A stretch of 64,000 nucleotides of DNA from Flavobacterium psychrophilum (GCA_943325515.2 CALPPS020000001.1:9411-73410), one strand, 5' to 3'; positions 51,265 through 60,853 are shown, counted from the stretch's first letter. Notes: generated from the letters alone by a model not told the origin. Numbers and translations are program-made.

Positions 51265-53982
51265 ATGAAAGACGAAGAAGAAGACGATAGCATCCCAAAA
51301 GAAGACGATAACAACGAAGAGTTGAACGAGTCAACAAATGAAGATTCAATAGCAGATGGTTTTGAAGACATCAAATCCTCAGGCAATCATTTCTATGAAA
51401 ATGACGAAAATCCAGAAGACACCATCACTAAAGTTACAGGAATGTACAAAGATTGGTTTTTGGATTATGCTTCCTATGTAATTCTCGAACGTGCTGTTCC
51501 TGCTATTGAAGATGGTTTTAAACCCGTGCAACGTCGTATCATGCATTCCATGAAAGAGTTGGATGATGGACGTTACAATAAAGTAGCAAACATTGTTGGA
51601 CACACCATGCAATATCATCCACATGGTGATGCGAGTATTGGAGACGCCATGGTTCAAATTGGCCAGAAGGATTTGATTATCGACATGCAAGGTAACTGGG
51701 GAAATATCCTCACAGGCGATAGTGCTGCAGCTTCTCGTTACATTGAAGCTCGTATTTCAAAGTTTGGTCACGATATTTTGTATTCTCCAAAAATCACCGA
51801 ATGGGGAATGTCTTACGATGGTCGTCGTGCAGAACCTATAAATCTTCCAGTAAAATTTCCATTATTATTAGCTCAGGGAGCAGAAGGAATTGCAGTAGGT
51901 TTGTCAACCAAAGTTTTACCACATAATTTTGTTGAATTAATAGATTCTTCCATCAAAATATTGAAAGGAAAACCATTTACACTTTTCCCAGATTTCCCAA
52001 CAGCAGGGATTGCCGATGTTTCAAATTATAACGATGGTGTTCGTGGCGGACGTGTCCGTGTGCGTGCCAAAATAGCACAATTAGACAAACAGACTTTAGT
52101 AATTACCCAAATTCCATTTTCAACCAATACGTCAACTCTGATTGATAGTATTCTGAAGGCCAATGAAAAAGGAAAAATAAAAGTAAAAAAAATAGAGGAC
52201 AACACTGCAGCCGAAGTGGAAATTTTAATTCATCTTCCGCCAGGTGTTTCTCCTGATAAAACGATTGACGCTTTGTATGCGTTTACCGCTTGTGAAACTT
52301 CGGTGGCGCCATTGGGTTGTGTGATTGAAAACCACAAACCATTGTTTATTGGTGTTTCAGATATGTTGAAAATTTCAACACACAGAACGGTTGATTTATT
52401 GAAACGCGAATTGGAAATTCAGTTAGATGAATTAGAAAATAAATGGCATTTCTCGACTTTAGAAAAAATCTTCATCCGTGAAGAAATGTATATTGATTTC
52501 AAATTGTATTCCGATAGAGAAACACTTTACGTTTATATGTACGAACGTTTTAAACCGTTTTCAAAATCATTTGTTCGTGAAATTAATGACGACGATTTGC
52601 AAAAGTTGACACAAATTCCAATGATTCGTATCACTCGTTTTGACTCTGATAAAGCCGATGATGCGATTGCTAAGTTGGAAGCTGAAATGGAACAAGTAAA
52701 GCATCATTTAAATCATATTATTGATTTTGCCATTGACTTTTTCCAAATGTTAAAAGACAAATATGGAAAAGGTAAAGAACGTCAAACAGAACTTCGTAGT
52801 TTTGATAATATTGAAGCTACAAAAGTAGCTTTGCGTAACACAAAATTATATGTCAACCGTGAAGAAGGTTTCTTTGGAACGGGTTTAAAGAAAGATGAAT
52901 ATGTTGCTGATTGTTCTGATATTGATGATATTATTGTTTTCCTAAGAGACGGTAAAATAATGATTGCAAAAGTGGATGATAAGAAATTCGTAGGAAAAGA
53001 TATTATCCATATTGCTGTTTTTGATAAAAATGACAAGCGTACCATTTACAATATGATGTATCGTGATGGAAAAAATGGTTCTACATTTATCAAGAGATTT
53101 AATGTTTCTGGAGTTACTCGTGATAAATTTTATGATTTAACACAAGAAAAAGCGGGTTCACAAGTGTTGTATTTCTCAGCTAATCCAAATGGTGAAGCGG
53201 AGGTTGTTACCGTATTATTGCGTCAAGTGGGAAGTATAAAGAAACTAAAATGGGATTTAGATTTTACCGATATAGCGATTAAAGGAAGAGCTTCAAGAGG
53301 AAACACGGTTACAAAATATCCGATTAAAAAAATAGAACTTAAAGAAAAAGGAATATCCACTTTGCGTCCACGAAAAGTGTGGTTTGACGATACAGTACAA
53401 AGACTAAATGTAGATGGAAGAGGCGAGTTGCTTGGTGAATTTAGACCGAACGATAGATTGCTACTTATCAATCAATCAGGAAAACTGAAGACTATTATTC
53501 CTGAATTAACTACCCATTTTGATGAAGATATTGTGGTGATGGAAAAATGGAATCCAAAGAAACCTATTTCTGCGATTTATTTCGATGGAGATAAAGAGCG
53601 TTATTTTATTAAGCGTTTCTTAGTGGAAAACGAAAACAAAGAAGAAACCTTTATCACAGAGCATGAAAAGTCCCAACTTGAAATTGTTTCAACAGATTGG
53701 CGTCCAATCGCCGAAATTATTTTTGCTAAAGTAAAAGGAATTCAAAAAGATACAATTACAGTTGATTTGGAACAATTCATATCGGTAAAAGGTATCAAAG
53801 CAATAGGGAATCAATTAACAACAGATAAACTAAAACAAGTAAATTTATTAGAGTCATTGCCTTTTGAAGAGCCAGAAGAAGAACAAACAGAGGAAATGGA
53901 AGTATTTGACGAGAATAATGTAACTGAAAATATTCAAACAGAAACTGATGATGATGGTCAGATAACCTTAAGTTTAGAATAA
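51265..53982 (+). CDS. parC: DNA topoisomerase IV subunit A
   Basis: 905 residues, long for ParC. It has an acidic N-terminal extension of about 50 residues (KDEEEDDSIPKEDDNNEELN), then the cleavage core: LDYASYVILERAVPAIEDGF, quinolone-region HPHGDASIGDAMVQIGQK and the catalytic Tyr in AAASRYIEARISKFG. A coiled coil and a degenerate beta-propeller C-terminal region follow, then an acidic tail (PFEEPEEEQTEEMEV). It partners ParE for decatenation. Both acidic ends are unusual relative to E. coli ParC. It ends at a bidirectional terminator. Confidence 0.95.
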   Translation: MKDEEEDDSIPKEDDNNEELNESTNEDSIADGFEDIKSSGNHFYENDENPEDTITKVTGMYKDWFLDYASYVILERAVPAIEDGFKPVQRRIMHSMKELDDGRYNKVANIVGHTMQYHPHGDASIGDAMVQIGQKDLIIDMQGNWGNILTGDSAAASRYIEARISKFGHDILYSPKITEWGMSYDGRRAEPINLPVKFPLLLAQGAEGIAVGLSTKVLPHNFVELIDSSIKILKGKPFTLFPDFPTAGIADVSNYNDGVRGGRVRVRAKIAQLDKQTLVITQIPFSTNTSTLIDSILKANEKGKIKVKKIEDNTAAEVEILIHLPPGVSPDKTIDALYAFTACETSVAPLGCVIENHKPLFIGVSDMLKISTHRTVDLLKRELEIQLDELENKWHFSTLEKIFIREEMYIDFKLYSDRETLYVYMYERFKPFSKSFVREINDDDLQKLTQIPMIRITRFDSDKADDAIAKLEAEMEQVKHHLNHIIDFAIDFFQMLKDKYGKGKERQTELRSFDNIEATKVALRNTKLYVNREEGFFGTGLKKDEYVADCSDIDDIIVFLRDGKIMIAKVDDKKFVGKDIIHIAVFDKNDKRTIYNMMYRDGKNGSTFIKRFNVSGVTRDKFYDLTQEKAGSQVLYFSANPNGEAEVVTVLLRQVGSIKKLKWDLDFTDIAIKGRASRGNTVTKYPIKKIELKEKGISTLRPRKVWFDDTVQRLNVDGRGELLGEFRPNDRLLLINQSGKLKTIIPELTTHFDEDIVVMEKWNPKKPISAIYFDGDKERYFIKRFLVENENKEETFITEHEKSQLEIVSTDWRPIAEIIFAKVKGIQKDTITVDLEQFISVKGIKAIGNQLTTDKLKQVNLLESLPFEEPEEEQTEEMEVFDENNVTENIQTETDDDGQITLSLE

Positions 53983-54040
53983 AAAAACTCCCACTTAATA
54001 TACTGAACTCAAAAGTTAGAAACTATTTGGGAGTTTTTTT
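53981..54040. terminator. Bidirectional terminator between parC and terC-like gene
   Basis: A perfect 13-bp stem (53981-53993 with 54028-54040, AAAAAAACTCCCA/TGGGAGTTTTTTT) with a 34-base loop. The left arm overlaps the parC stop codon. T-runs serve both directions. Confidence 0.75.
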
Positions 54041-54065
54041 TATTAACTAGTAAGCAACAGTATCA

Positions 54066-54905
54066 TTAATTTTTTTTATCTACAATTTTGTTGTTATGCA
54101 ATTTTACTATATTTCGGCTTTTCTTCATTCTTAAATTTAAGAATTCTACAAACAAGGAGAAGAAAATCGAGAAGTATAAATATCCTTTTGGAATACTAGT
54201 TACTTCAACATCATTGCCAAATCGGAAATGTGCTAAATGCGAACCTTCAGCTAAAAGCATTACACCTATCAAGATTAAGAACGATAAACCAAGAATTTGT
54301 ATAGTTGGATGTTCGTTAACGAATTTAGAAACTGGTCCAGCAAAAATCATCATGATTACAATAGAAATCACAACCGATAAAATCATAATGAGTAAAGCTC
54401 CTTCATAGCCAAAACCTCCGGCGCTTGGCTCTTTCATACTTACCATTCCAACAGCGGTTAAAATACTATCAAAAGAAAAAACAATATTTAACAAGGCAAT
54501 TTGAATAATCGCTTGTGACAAACTATTACTCGCTTTCCCAGTAGTTCCTTCTTCTTCGCCTTCTAGTTTATGATGAATTTCGGAAACTGATTTATACAAT
54601 AAAAATAAACCTCCACCAAAAATAATCAAACTTTGTCCTGTAACATGAGCTTCAAAGAAACCCCACTCAATAGAAAATAAGGTATCTTGTAAACTCAAAA
54701 CCCATGTAATTCCGAACAATAAAATTATTCTAAACAGCATTGCCAGTAACAAACCAATTCTTCTGGCTTTAGGTTGGTCTTCAGCTTTTAATTTTCCGGA
54801 AACTATCGAAAGAAAAACAATGTTATCAATTCCAAGGATAATTTCTAAAAAGGTTAATGTCAGTAACGCAATTAAAGCATTTGGTGTAAATAAAATATCC
54901 ATCAT
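54066..54905 (-). CDS. TerC family membrane protein
   Basis: 279 residues with seven to nine hydrophobic segments and the TerC motif LEIILGIDNIVFLSIVSGKL (about 20-39) plus VFSFDSILTAVGMVS (about 142-156). The paired acidic residues in these segments suggest a metal-ion path. TerC/Alx-type proteins are tied to tellurite resistance and manganese export, but the function here is not proven. It is the last gene of a minus-strand group that also holds a ZIP transporter gene. Confidence 0.85.
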   Translation of the reverse strand: MMDILFTPNALIALLTLTFLEIILGIDNIVFLSIVSGKLKAEDQPKARRIGLLLAMLFRIILLFGITWVLSLQDTLFSIEWGFFEAHVTGQSLIIFGGGLFLLYKSVSEIHHKLEGEEEGTTGKASNSLSQAIIQIALLNIVFSFDSILTAVGMVSMKEPSAGGFGYEGALLIMILSVVISIVIMMIFAGPVSKFVNEHPTIQILGLSFLILIGVMLLAEGSHLAHFRFGNDVEVTSIPKGYLYFSIFFSLFVEFLNLRMKKSRNIVKLHNNKIVDKKN

Positions 54906-54935
54906 TATAGGTTATAGTTTAGCTGTTAAACGTAG

Positions 54936-55307
54936 TTATTGTTTTTTTGTTACAACGCCACGTTGTTTTATGGCATCTCCCACAAACGAATATTCAAAAG
55001 TATAACTATTCTTGTCAGTTGCCAAAATTGTCATGCTAATGGACTTTTGTTCGTTCATGGTTTTTGGATGTAGTTTTTGCAATATAAATTCGCAATCGTT
55101 TACCCAGCGGACTGAAGCCGTATCAGTTTTTCCATTGAACGTTTCTATTTGCAAGTTATCAGTTCTAGTAAAAGTGGAGGTTTGTTTTTTACCTTGAATT
55201 TCTTGAGAAAATTCAAATGTTCCAGTTTTGAAATCTTGGCATTTTCGTTCTTTATTGGAACACGAAATAAGGAATATAGAGAGTAGGAGTAGTGTTGTTT
55301 TCAACAT
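54936..55307 (-). CDS. Hypothetical lipoprotein
   Basis: 123 residues with a lipobox (FLISCSNK) and a beta-rich body (FKTGTFEFSQEIQGKKQTST, RWVNDCEFILQKLHP). Some flavobacterial annotations call this type 'DNA topoisomerase IV', surely carried over from the neighbouring genes; nothing in it resembles a topoisomerase. The function is unknown. It lies between the DUF6095 and terC-like genes on the same strand. Confidence 0.65.
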   Translation of the reverse strand: MLKTTLLLLSIFLISCSNKERKCQDFKTGTFEFSQEIQGKKQTSTFTRTDNLQIETFNGKTDTASVRWVNDCEFILQKLHPKTMNEQKSISMTILATDKNSYTFEYSFVGDAIKQRGVVTKKQ

Positions 55308-55332
55308 TTTTTTCTTTAAATAGTTACTGTTT

Positions 55333-55554
55333 TTAATGATTAAAAAATGCGTCTGTTACACTTTTAATTCCTTTAAATAGAAAATATACTGCTAAAAAAC
55401 AAAGAAAAACGCCAACAGCTAAAACCAAATAATGCCAAACATTTTGCTTATTGATAAAAGCATTATAAATCACACTTGGGCCAATAAACATAAGAGGCAG
55501 CGCATAAAGCATAAATTTAATTCCTTTTTCTAGTAGTTCTTTTTTACCAAACAT
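55333..55554 (-). CDS. DUF6095 family membrane protein
   Basis: 73 residues from ATG 55554 (MFGKKELLEKGIKFMLYALP); an in-frame start eight codons earlier lies inside the heptamer repeat and was rejected. It has two hydrophobic segments (about 13-32 and 40-62), separated by the NKQNVWHYL loop. DUF6095 proteins are small Flavobacteriales membrane proteins of unknown role. Its leader consists of the ATTATCA repeat, immediately after the murQ stop. Confidence 0.7.
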   Translation of the reverse strand: MFGKKELLEKGIKFMLYALPLMFIGPSVIYNAFINKQNVWHYLVLAVGVFLCFLAVYFLFKGIKSVTDAFFNH

Positions 55555-55563
55555 TTTTATATA

Positions 55564-55630
55564 ATTATCAATTATCAATTATCAATTATCAATTATCAAT
55601 TATCAATTATCAATTATCAATTATCAATTA
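55564..55630. repeat. Heptanucleotide tandem repeat (ATTATCA)9
   Basis: Nine perfect copies of ATTATCA from 55564 to 55626 plus four further bases. It starts at the murQ stop codon (55624-55626, minus strand) and ends 9 bases before the DUF6095 start, so it fills the spacer and the DUF6095 leader. A change in copy number would alter spacing but neither protein. Confidence 0.95.
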
Positions 55631-56436
55631 GTATAACTATCCACTGCTTTTCTGACGCTCCCGTGTTTAGATAACAATGCCGAAGCTTCTTCATAACTCA
55701 CAGGAATTTCAGTCATAATCATTTTTACACCACGGTCGATGAGTTTTTCATTGCTCAATTGCATATCAACCATTTTGTTGCCTTTCACTTTACCGAGTTG
55801 TATCATGGTGGCAGTTGAAATCATGTTTAACACCAACTTTTGAGCTGTTCCAGCTTTCATTCTCGAACTTCCGGTTACAAATTCTGGTCCTACAACGACT
55901 ACTACAGGAAATTGTGCTGTTAATGCTAACGGACTTCCTTCATTACATGTAATGCAACCTGTCAAAATATTATTCTCGTGACATTTGTTCAAACCACCAA
56001 TGACATAAGGCGTTGTTCCCGATGCAGCAATACCAATCACAACATCGTTTTCTGTAATGTTATTTTCTTGTAAATCTAACCAAGCTTGTGTTGCGTTATC
56101 TTCGGCATTTTCAACAGCACGACGAATAGCTCTGTCACCACCAGCAATAATTCCATTTACTAAATCAAACGGCACTCCAAAGGTTGGGGAACATTCCGAA
56201 GCATCCACAACTCCCAATCGACCAGAAGTACCTGCACCAATATAGAATAATCGTCCTCCGAGTTTCATTTTCTCAACTATCTTAGTAACTAAAGTTTCAA
56301 TTTGAGGTAAAGCTTTTTCTACAGTAAAAGGTACTGATTTGTCTTCGTTATTGATATTCGTTAACAAATTATGAACCGACATTTGTTCTAAATGTTCGTA
56401 GTGTGAGGATTGTTCAGTGGTTTTGGTGAAGTTCAT
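55624..56436 (-). CDS. murQ: N-acetylmuramic acid 6-phosphate etherase
   Basis: 270 residues, somewhat shorter than E. coli MurQ (298). SIS-domain motifs: FYIGAGTSGRLGVVDASECS (about 65-84), GIIAGGDRAIRRAVENAED, VIGIAASGTTPYVIGGL and GSSRMKAGTAQKLVLNMIST. It removes lactate from MurNAc-6-phosphate to give GlcNAc-6-phosphate in peptidoglycan recycling. The C-terminal UBA-like helical part is truncated compared with E. coli. Its stop codon is embedded in the heptamer repeat. Confidence 0.95.
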   Translation of the reverse strand: MNFTKTTEQSSHYEHLEQMSVHNLLTNINNEDKSVPFTVEKALPQIETLVTKIVEKMKLGGRLFYIGAGTSGRLGVVDASECSPTFGVPFDLVNGIIAGGDRAIRRAVENAEDNATQAWLDLQENNITENDVVIGIAASGTTPYVIGGLNKCHENNILTGCITCNEGSPLALTAQFPVVVVVGPEFVTGSSRMKAGTAQKLVLNMISTATMIQLGKVKGNKMVDMQLSNEKLIDRGVKMIMTEIPVSYEEASALLSKHGSVRKAVDSYTN

Positions 56437-56485
56437 TTTTTTACTCTTGAATGTAAAATTATATTATATATGATTTAATTTAAAT

Positions 56486-57154
56486 TTATACAAAACACGC
56501 CAACAAAATCCCTAAAATTATCACCGAAATCTTGGCAATATTAAACTTGTGACCTTCACTACTTTCAAAGATAATGGTAGAGGAGATATGAAACAGAATT
56601 CCAATTACGATGGCGGTAATTTGAGTGTAATATTGATTGAGAATAGTGAAGTAGTCGGAAACAAATGTTCCTAAAGGTGTCATAATAGCAAAAGAAATCA
56701 TAAACAAAAACAATAAGGTTTTATTCAACTGAGCATTAAGAAAAAATGTCGTTAGGATAATGGCAATAGGTAAGTGGTGAATGGCAATTCCGTAAGCCAA
56801 ATCGTGGTGTCGTCCCACAGGAAAACCTTCTAAAAAAGCATGAATACATAAACTTATGAATAACAACCAAGGCATTTGAGTGACTTTTTCATTGCCATGA
56901 ACATGCCCGTGTTCAGCACCTTTAGAGAAGAATTCCAAAATGATTTGAAATAATATTCCAATCATAATAAAAACACCAATATTTTGATCATTAGCATTAT
57001 ATACATCAGGCAACAAATGCATTACGGTCAATGACAATAAGAAAGACCCACTAAAAGCTAATAATAGCTTTAAATTATTTCGTTTTTTAGGTTTAATTAG
57101 TAATGCAACAGCATAACCCAAAAGCACTGATAGTAAAGGGAGTATATAATTCAT
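56486..57154 (-). CDS. ZIP family metal transporter
   Basis: 222 residues with about eight hydrophobic segments. Histidine-bearing segments fit ZIP: MHLLPDVYNANDQN, GAEHGHVHGNEK in the cytosolic loop, CIHAFLEGFPVGRHHDLAYG and AIHHLPIAIILTTFFLN. ZIP proteins move zinc, iron or other divalent metals into the cytosol. It starts right after the upstream methyltransferase gene (no gap), so it is in an operon with it. Confidence 0.85.
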   Translation of the reverse strand: MNYILPLLSVLLGYAVALLIKPKKRNNLKLLLAFSGSFLLSLTVMHLLPDVYNANDQNIGVFIMIGILFQIILEFFSKGAEHGHVHGNEKVTQMPWLLFISLCIHAFLEGFPVGRHHDLAYGIAIHHLPIAIILTTFFLNAQLNKTLLFLFMISFAIMTPLGTFVSDYFTILNQYYTQITAIVIGILFHISSTIIFESSEGHKFNIAKISVIILGILLACFV

Positions 57155-57919
57155 TTATTTAAAAATCATTATTAATCTTTCGCTTGTATTTTTATAAAAC
57201 TTTTTTAATTTATAATCACCAAAAGTATCCAACAAATAAATTCCCGCTTCATTCATCATACGCTGAAAATCTTCCAATGTATAAGCTTTTACTTTTTCTA
57301 CAAAATGAAATTTTTCGCCTTTATCTTCAAAATCTATTTCTTTAATAATAAAACCATCTAATAAATAGCGTTTAATGTGAAACAAAATACCATCTACTTC
57401 TTTAGATTCTTCAGGGATTAAATTAGCGATGACTTGTTGTGAATTCATAAAGTCAATGACAGCAAAACCGTATTCTGATAGACTTTCTTTGATGGCAATA
57501 AGTGTTTTAAGATTATCTTCTTCCTTTTCAAAATAGCCAAAACTAGTAAATAAATTAAAAATAGCTTCAAATTTTTCTTCATAAGATTCTCTCATATCGT
57601 GCACTACAAAATGTAAAGTATCATTGGTATTTTTATTGGCATCAGCTATGCTGTTTTCAGACAAGTCTGCACCAGTAACATTATAACCCAATTGATTTAA
57701 ATAAATAGAGTGACGGCCTTTGCCACAAGCTAAATCTAACACTTTTGCTTTTTCTGGCAAATTCAAATAATGGGTTATATTATCAATGAAAATTTGAGCT
57801 TCACGGTAATTTCTATCTTTATACAGAATATGATAATAGGCTGTATCAAACCAAGAAGCAAACCAATTACTTGAATTATGATTTGGTATTTGGGATTTGG
57901 AGTTTATTATATCTGACAT
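57155..57919 (-). CDS. Class I SAM-dependent methyltransferase
   Basis: 254 residues. SAM-binding motif I is AKVLDLACGKGRHSIYLNQ (about 57-75), then GADLSENSI and FNLFTSFGYFEKEEDNLKTL. The N-terminal WFASWFDTAYYHILYKDRNY is a typical opening of flavobacterial orphan methyltransferases. The substrate is not evident. It is the first gene of the ZIP-murQ-terC minus-strand group and divergent from the THUMP methyltransferase, with promoters back to back. Confidence 0.8.
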   Translation of the reverse strand: MSDIINSKSQIPNHNSSNWFASWFDTAYYHILYKDRNYREAQIFIDNITHYLNLPEKAKVLDLACGKGRHSIYLNQLGYNVTGADLSENSIADANKNTNDTLHFVVHDMRESYEEKFEAIFNLFTSFGYFEKEEDNLKTLIAIKESLSEYGFAVIDFMNSQQVIANLIPEESKEVDGILFHIKRYLLDGFIIKEIDFEDKGEKFHFVEKVKAYTLEDFQRMMNEAGIYLLDTFGDYKLKKFYKNTSERLIMIFK

Positions 57920-57949
57920 TTATTCTTTTAAAATGAATTCATCACCCGC

Positions 57950-57968
57950 AAAATTAATGTATTTTTGT
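57950..57968. promoter_or_regulatory. Back-to-back -7 boxes of two divergent methyltransferase genes
   Basis: Minus-strand TAATTTTG (57950-57957) and plus-strand TATTTTTG (57961-57968) are 3 bases apart. They lead to starts at 57919 and 58007. A minus-strand TTG at 57980-57982 gives a -33 with a 22-base spacer; no clear plus-strand -33 is seen. Confidence 0.55.
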
Positions 57969-58006
57969 TGATGTATTTCAAATTTAGAGTTTGAATTAAA
58001 ATTGAC

Positions 58007-59167
58007 ATGGAGAATTTTAAAATGGTAGCCAAAACCTTTTTTGGTTTTGAAGAGATATTAGGTAAAGAATTACATCAACTAGGTGCTCAAGATGTTGAAA
58101 TTGGAACAAGGGCTGTCAGCTTCAAAGGTGACAAAGGTTTTATGTACAAAGCCAACTTGTCGTTGCGTACTGCCCTAAAAGTTTTAAAACCTATTTATTA
58201 TTTCCGTGCTACAAATGATTTAAACTTATATAAAGGAATACAAGGCATAGATTGGTCTAAATACTTAAATGCCAACCAAACTTTTGTCATTGACACTACA
58301 ATTCACTCTGATAATTTTAAACATTCACAGTTTGTTTCTCAAAAAGCTAAAGATGCTATTGTTGACCAGTTCAGAGATAAAACGGGACAACGCCCTAGTA
58401 TTGACAAAGACTACCCCGATTTAAGAATTAATATTCATATTGACAGAGATCAAGTTTCGGTAGCGCTGGATACGTCGGGTGAATCTTTACACCATAGAGG
58501 ATATAGAACAGCCACTAATATTGCTCCAATAAATGAAGTGTTAGCAGCAGGAATGTTGTTATTATCAGGTTGGGATGGAAGTTCAGATTTTCTAGATCCA
58601 ATGTGTGGCTCAGGAACTATTTTAGCTGAAGCTGCCATGATTGCATGTAATATTCCAGCTAATATTAACAGAAAAGAATTTGCTTTTGAAAAATGGAATG
58701 ATTGGGATAATGATTTGTTTGACCAAATTATTGATGCTTTGATGAAACGCACTAAAGAATTCCATCATACTATTGTTGGATTTGATAAAGCACCAAGTGC
58801 GGTTCAAAAAGCAAAAGATAATATTGCTAATGCTAATCTTGATGAATACGTAACCATCTCACAAGCTAATTTCTTTGATGCCAAAAAGGAAATTACTGGA
58901 CCATTGCACATGGTATTTAATCCACCATATGGTGAGCGATTAGATATTGAATTAGAACGTTTTTATAGAGAAATGGGCGATACCTTGAAAAACAATTATC
59001 CTAATACAAATGCTTGGTTCATCACTGGAAACCTTGAATCTTTAAAGTTTGTTGGACTTCGTCCTTCAAGAAAAATTAAGCTTTTCAACGGAAGTCTTGA
59101 AGCACGATTGGTGAAATATGAAATGTATGAAGGTAGTAAGAGAACAAAATTTCAGCAATCTGAATAA
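58007..59167 (+). CDS. THUMP-domain rRNA methyltransferase (RlmL/RlmK-N type)
   Basis: 386 residues. The N-terminal THUMP-like region (about 45-155) includes VSQKAKDAIVDQFRDKTGQR and the RxxxDRDxxSVALD motif. The methyltransferase domain (about 160-375) has the SAM motif DFLDPMCGSGTILAEAAMIA and the catalytic FNPPYGERL. This fits the N-half of E. coli RlmL, which makes m2G2445 in 23S rRNA; the RlmK half is absent, as usual outside gammaproteobacteria. Confidence 0.88.
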   Translation: MENFKMVAKTFFGFEEILGKELHQLGAQDVEIGTRAVSFKGDKGFMYKANLSLRTALKVLKPIYYFRATNDLNLYKGIQGIDWSKYLNANQTFVIDTTIHSDNFKHSQFVSQKAKDAIVDQFRDKTGQRPSIDKDYPDLRINIHIDRDQVSVALDTSGESLHHRGYRTATNIAPINEVLAAGMLLLSGWDGSSDFLDPMCGSGTILAEAAMIACNIPANINRKEFAFEKWNDWDNDLFDQIIDALMKRTKEFHHTIVGFDKAPSAVQKAKDNIANANLDEYVTISQANFFDAKKEITGPLHMVFNPPYGERLDIELERFYREMGDTLKNNYPNTNAWFITGNLESLKFVGLRPSRKIKLFNGSLEARLVKYEMYEGSKRTKFQQSE

Positions 59168-59175
59168 TAATAGAT

Positions 59176-60687
59176 TTATTTTTTATTCTCAAATTCTATT
59201 GCTTTTATAATATCTTTTATATTTTCGGATTCAATACGTTTGGCTTTGATAACTTTGTTTTTATCTAAAATATAAATCACTGGAGTAGAGTATACGTCAT
59301 ATTTTTCTATGGCGTTGTTATAATGAGCACCATCATAAACGTTTATCCAAGGTAATTTGTGTTCGTCGATGTATTTTAAATACTTTTCTCCTTCATGTTG
59401 CATATAAACACTATATACTTTTACATCTTTCTTTTCTTTAAGTAACTCATTATATACCTCTAAAACTTTTGGAATTTCTTTTTGGCAATGTCCACAATCC
59501 ACATCCCAAAAAATGAGAATGGTATAATCTGCCTTGACATCGCTTAACTTGACCCACATTTTATTGATATCATTAACATGGTCATAAAATACTTTTGTCA
59601 TTTCTTCACTATTTTTAGCATTTTCAAATCCCATAGTTTTCATCTTGGTAAAATCTTCTGCTTTAATCATGAATAAATCTTGAGCCAATGCACCTACCAA
59701 TAGTGGTTTAAGTTTGTCAGCTCGTTTAATTATTTTTTTTACTACCTCTTCATCATCATAAATCCCAAAAGCTTTTCCGGTTTTAAAATAGTTGTCGGAC
59801 ATGTGAACAAATACTTTGTCAAAGCCCATTATTTTAGAAGTCTCATATGCATAAGTAAAATGGGCTAATAATAATTTATTGATTAAACTTCCTTGAACCG
59901 TTTTACTCATCATTCTATCTATTTCTATAGCAACTGAGTCAGGATGAGTTACTATAACATTATCAAAATATTTCTTAAGTTTATTGATAAAGAATGGATT
60001 TCTTACAGTGCCATCATCATTAAAATCAACATTATCCCAATAATGTTTTTTGTAAAAATTATATACAGCTAAACTATCGGGTCTACCATTTGAAGCTTTA
60101 GGAACATCTTTCAATATTTTTTCTGTTTTGATATTTAAAACATCAGCAATATAAGAACCTTTATTTTGAGTGATGAACTTTTCTTCATAATCTACAATTT
60201 TTTGCTCAAATATTTTTTGCTTTTCAGCTAGTGCCAAGGTGTCTTTTTTTGTTTTAAGTTCGGTTTTTGACTTTAAATCTTGAAAGTCTTTATTTTGTTG
60301 ACCAATATATTTCAAGTAATTAAAAAATTCATTTTCTCTATTTGAATTGATTACTTTAACATTATTTAAAATATCAACTCCATATTCACTATTTATTTTT
60401 AAATCTTGGGTACTATCATCAATAAAAAAATCAAATACAATAGATTTTCCTTGACTTACAAGAGAATAAATACCTTTATCAAGTTTGTTTTTGCCTTTAA
60501 AAACTATTTCACCATTTTTAATTGTGGTACATGTATCTTTAATTAATGTTTTATCAAACTGGTAGAAGGTTAGATAAGCTAAAGTATCTTTACAGTTCTT
60601 TAAATTTATAGTAATGTCATAACCTGATTGGGCTTTGGCAAAAAATGAAGAGCAACTTAAAATTAAGATTATAAATATTTTTTTCAT
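59176..60687 (-). CDS. Exported thioredoxin-like protein with DUF4369/DUF5106-type regions
   Basis: 503 residues with a signal peptide (1-19, ending FAKAQ). The N-terminal domain (about 20-120) resembles DUF4369, followed by a long helical DUF5106-like middle. From about residue 375 there is a TlpA-like thioredoxin domain with YTILIFWDVDCGHCQKEIPK (active site CGHC) and the cis-Pro region YDVYSTPVIYIL. It likely reduces or isomerises disulfides in the periplasm. It is a single gene, convergent with the THUMP methyltransferase with 8 bases between stops. Confidence 0.8.
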   Translation of the reverse strand: MKKIFIILILSCSSFFAKAQSGYDITINLKNCKDTLAYLTFYQFDKTLIKDTCTTIKNGEIVFKGKNKLDKGIYSLVSQGKSIVFDFFIDDSTQDLKINSEYGVDILNNVKVINSNRENEFFNYLKYIGQQNKDFQDLKSKTELKTKKDTLALAEKQKIFEQKIVDYEEKFITQNKGSYIADVLNIKTEKILKDVPKASNGRPDSLAVYNFYKKHYWDNVDFNDDGTVRNPFFINKLKKYFDNVIVTHPDSVAIEIDRMMSKTVQGSLINKLLLAHFTYAYETSKIMGFDKVFVHMSDNYFKTGKAFGIYDDEEVVKKIIKRADKLKPLLVGALAQDLFMIKAEDFTKMKTMGFENAKNSEEMTKVFYDHVNDINKMWVKLSDVKADYTILIFWDVDCGHCQKEIPKVLEVYNELLKEKKDVKVYSVYMQHEGEKYLKYIDEHKLPWINVYDGAHYNNAIEKYDVYSTPVIYILDKNKVIKAKRIESENIKDIIKAIEFENKK

Positions 60688-60816
60688 AGTTATACTATTG
60701 TAATGTAAATATTAAAAATCAAAAATAATCTATTTTTAAAATAAATAATACTTGAAATTTTTAAAGTTTACTTAAAAATAACAAAAACCTAGTTTATGTA
60801 TTTTATTTATTTGTAG

Positions 60817-60824
60817 TAATTTTG
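60817..60824 (+). promoter_or_regulatory. -7 box of the small membrane protein at 60854
   Basis: TAATTTTG, a TAnnTTTG match, 29 bases before the ATG at 60854. Confidence 0.45.
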
Positions 60825-60853
60825 AAAATCTTAATCAAAATTAAATTTACCCA

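Noticed and set aside
54936-55307. Naming this lipoprotein DNA topoisomerase IV, as some relatives' annotations may do
   Set aside because: A 123-residue lipoprotein with no topoisomerase motif; the name would only reflect nearby parE and parC.
55564-55630. CRISPR array
   Set aside because: The units are contiguous 7-mers without spacers, so it is a simple tandem repeat.
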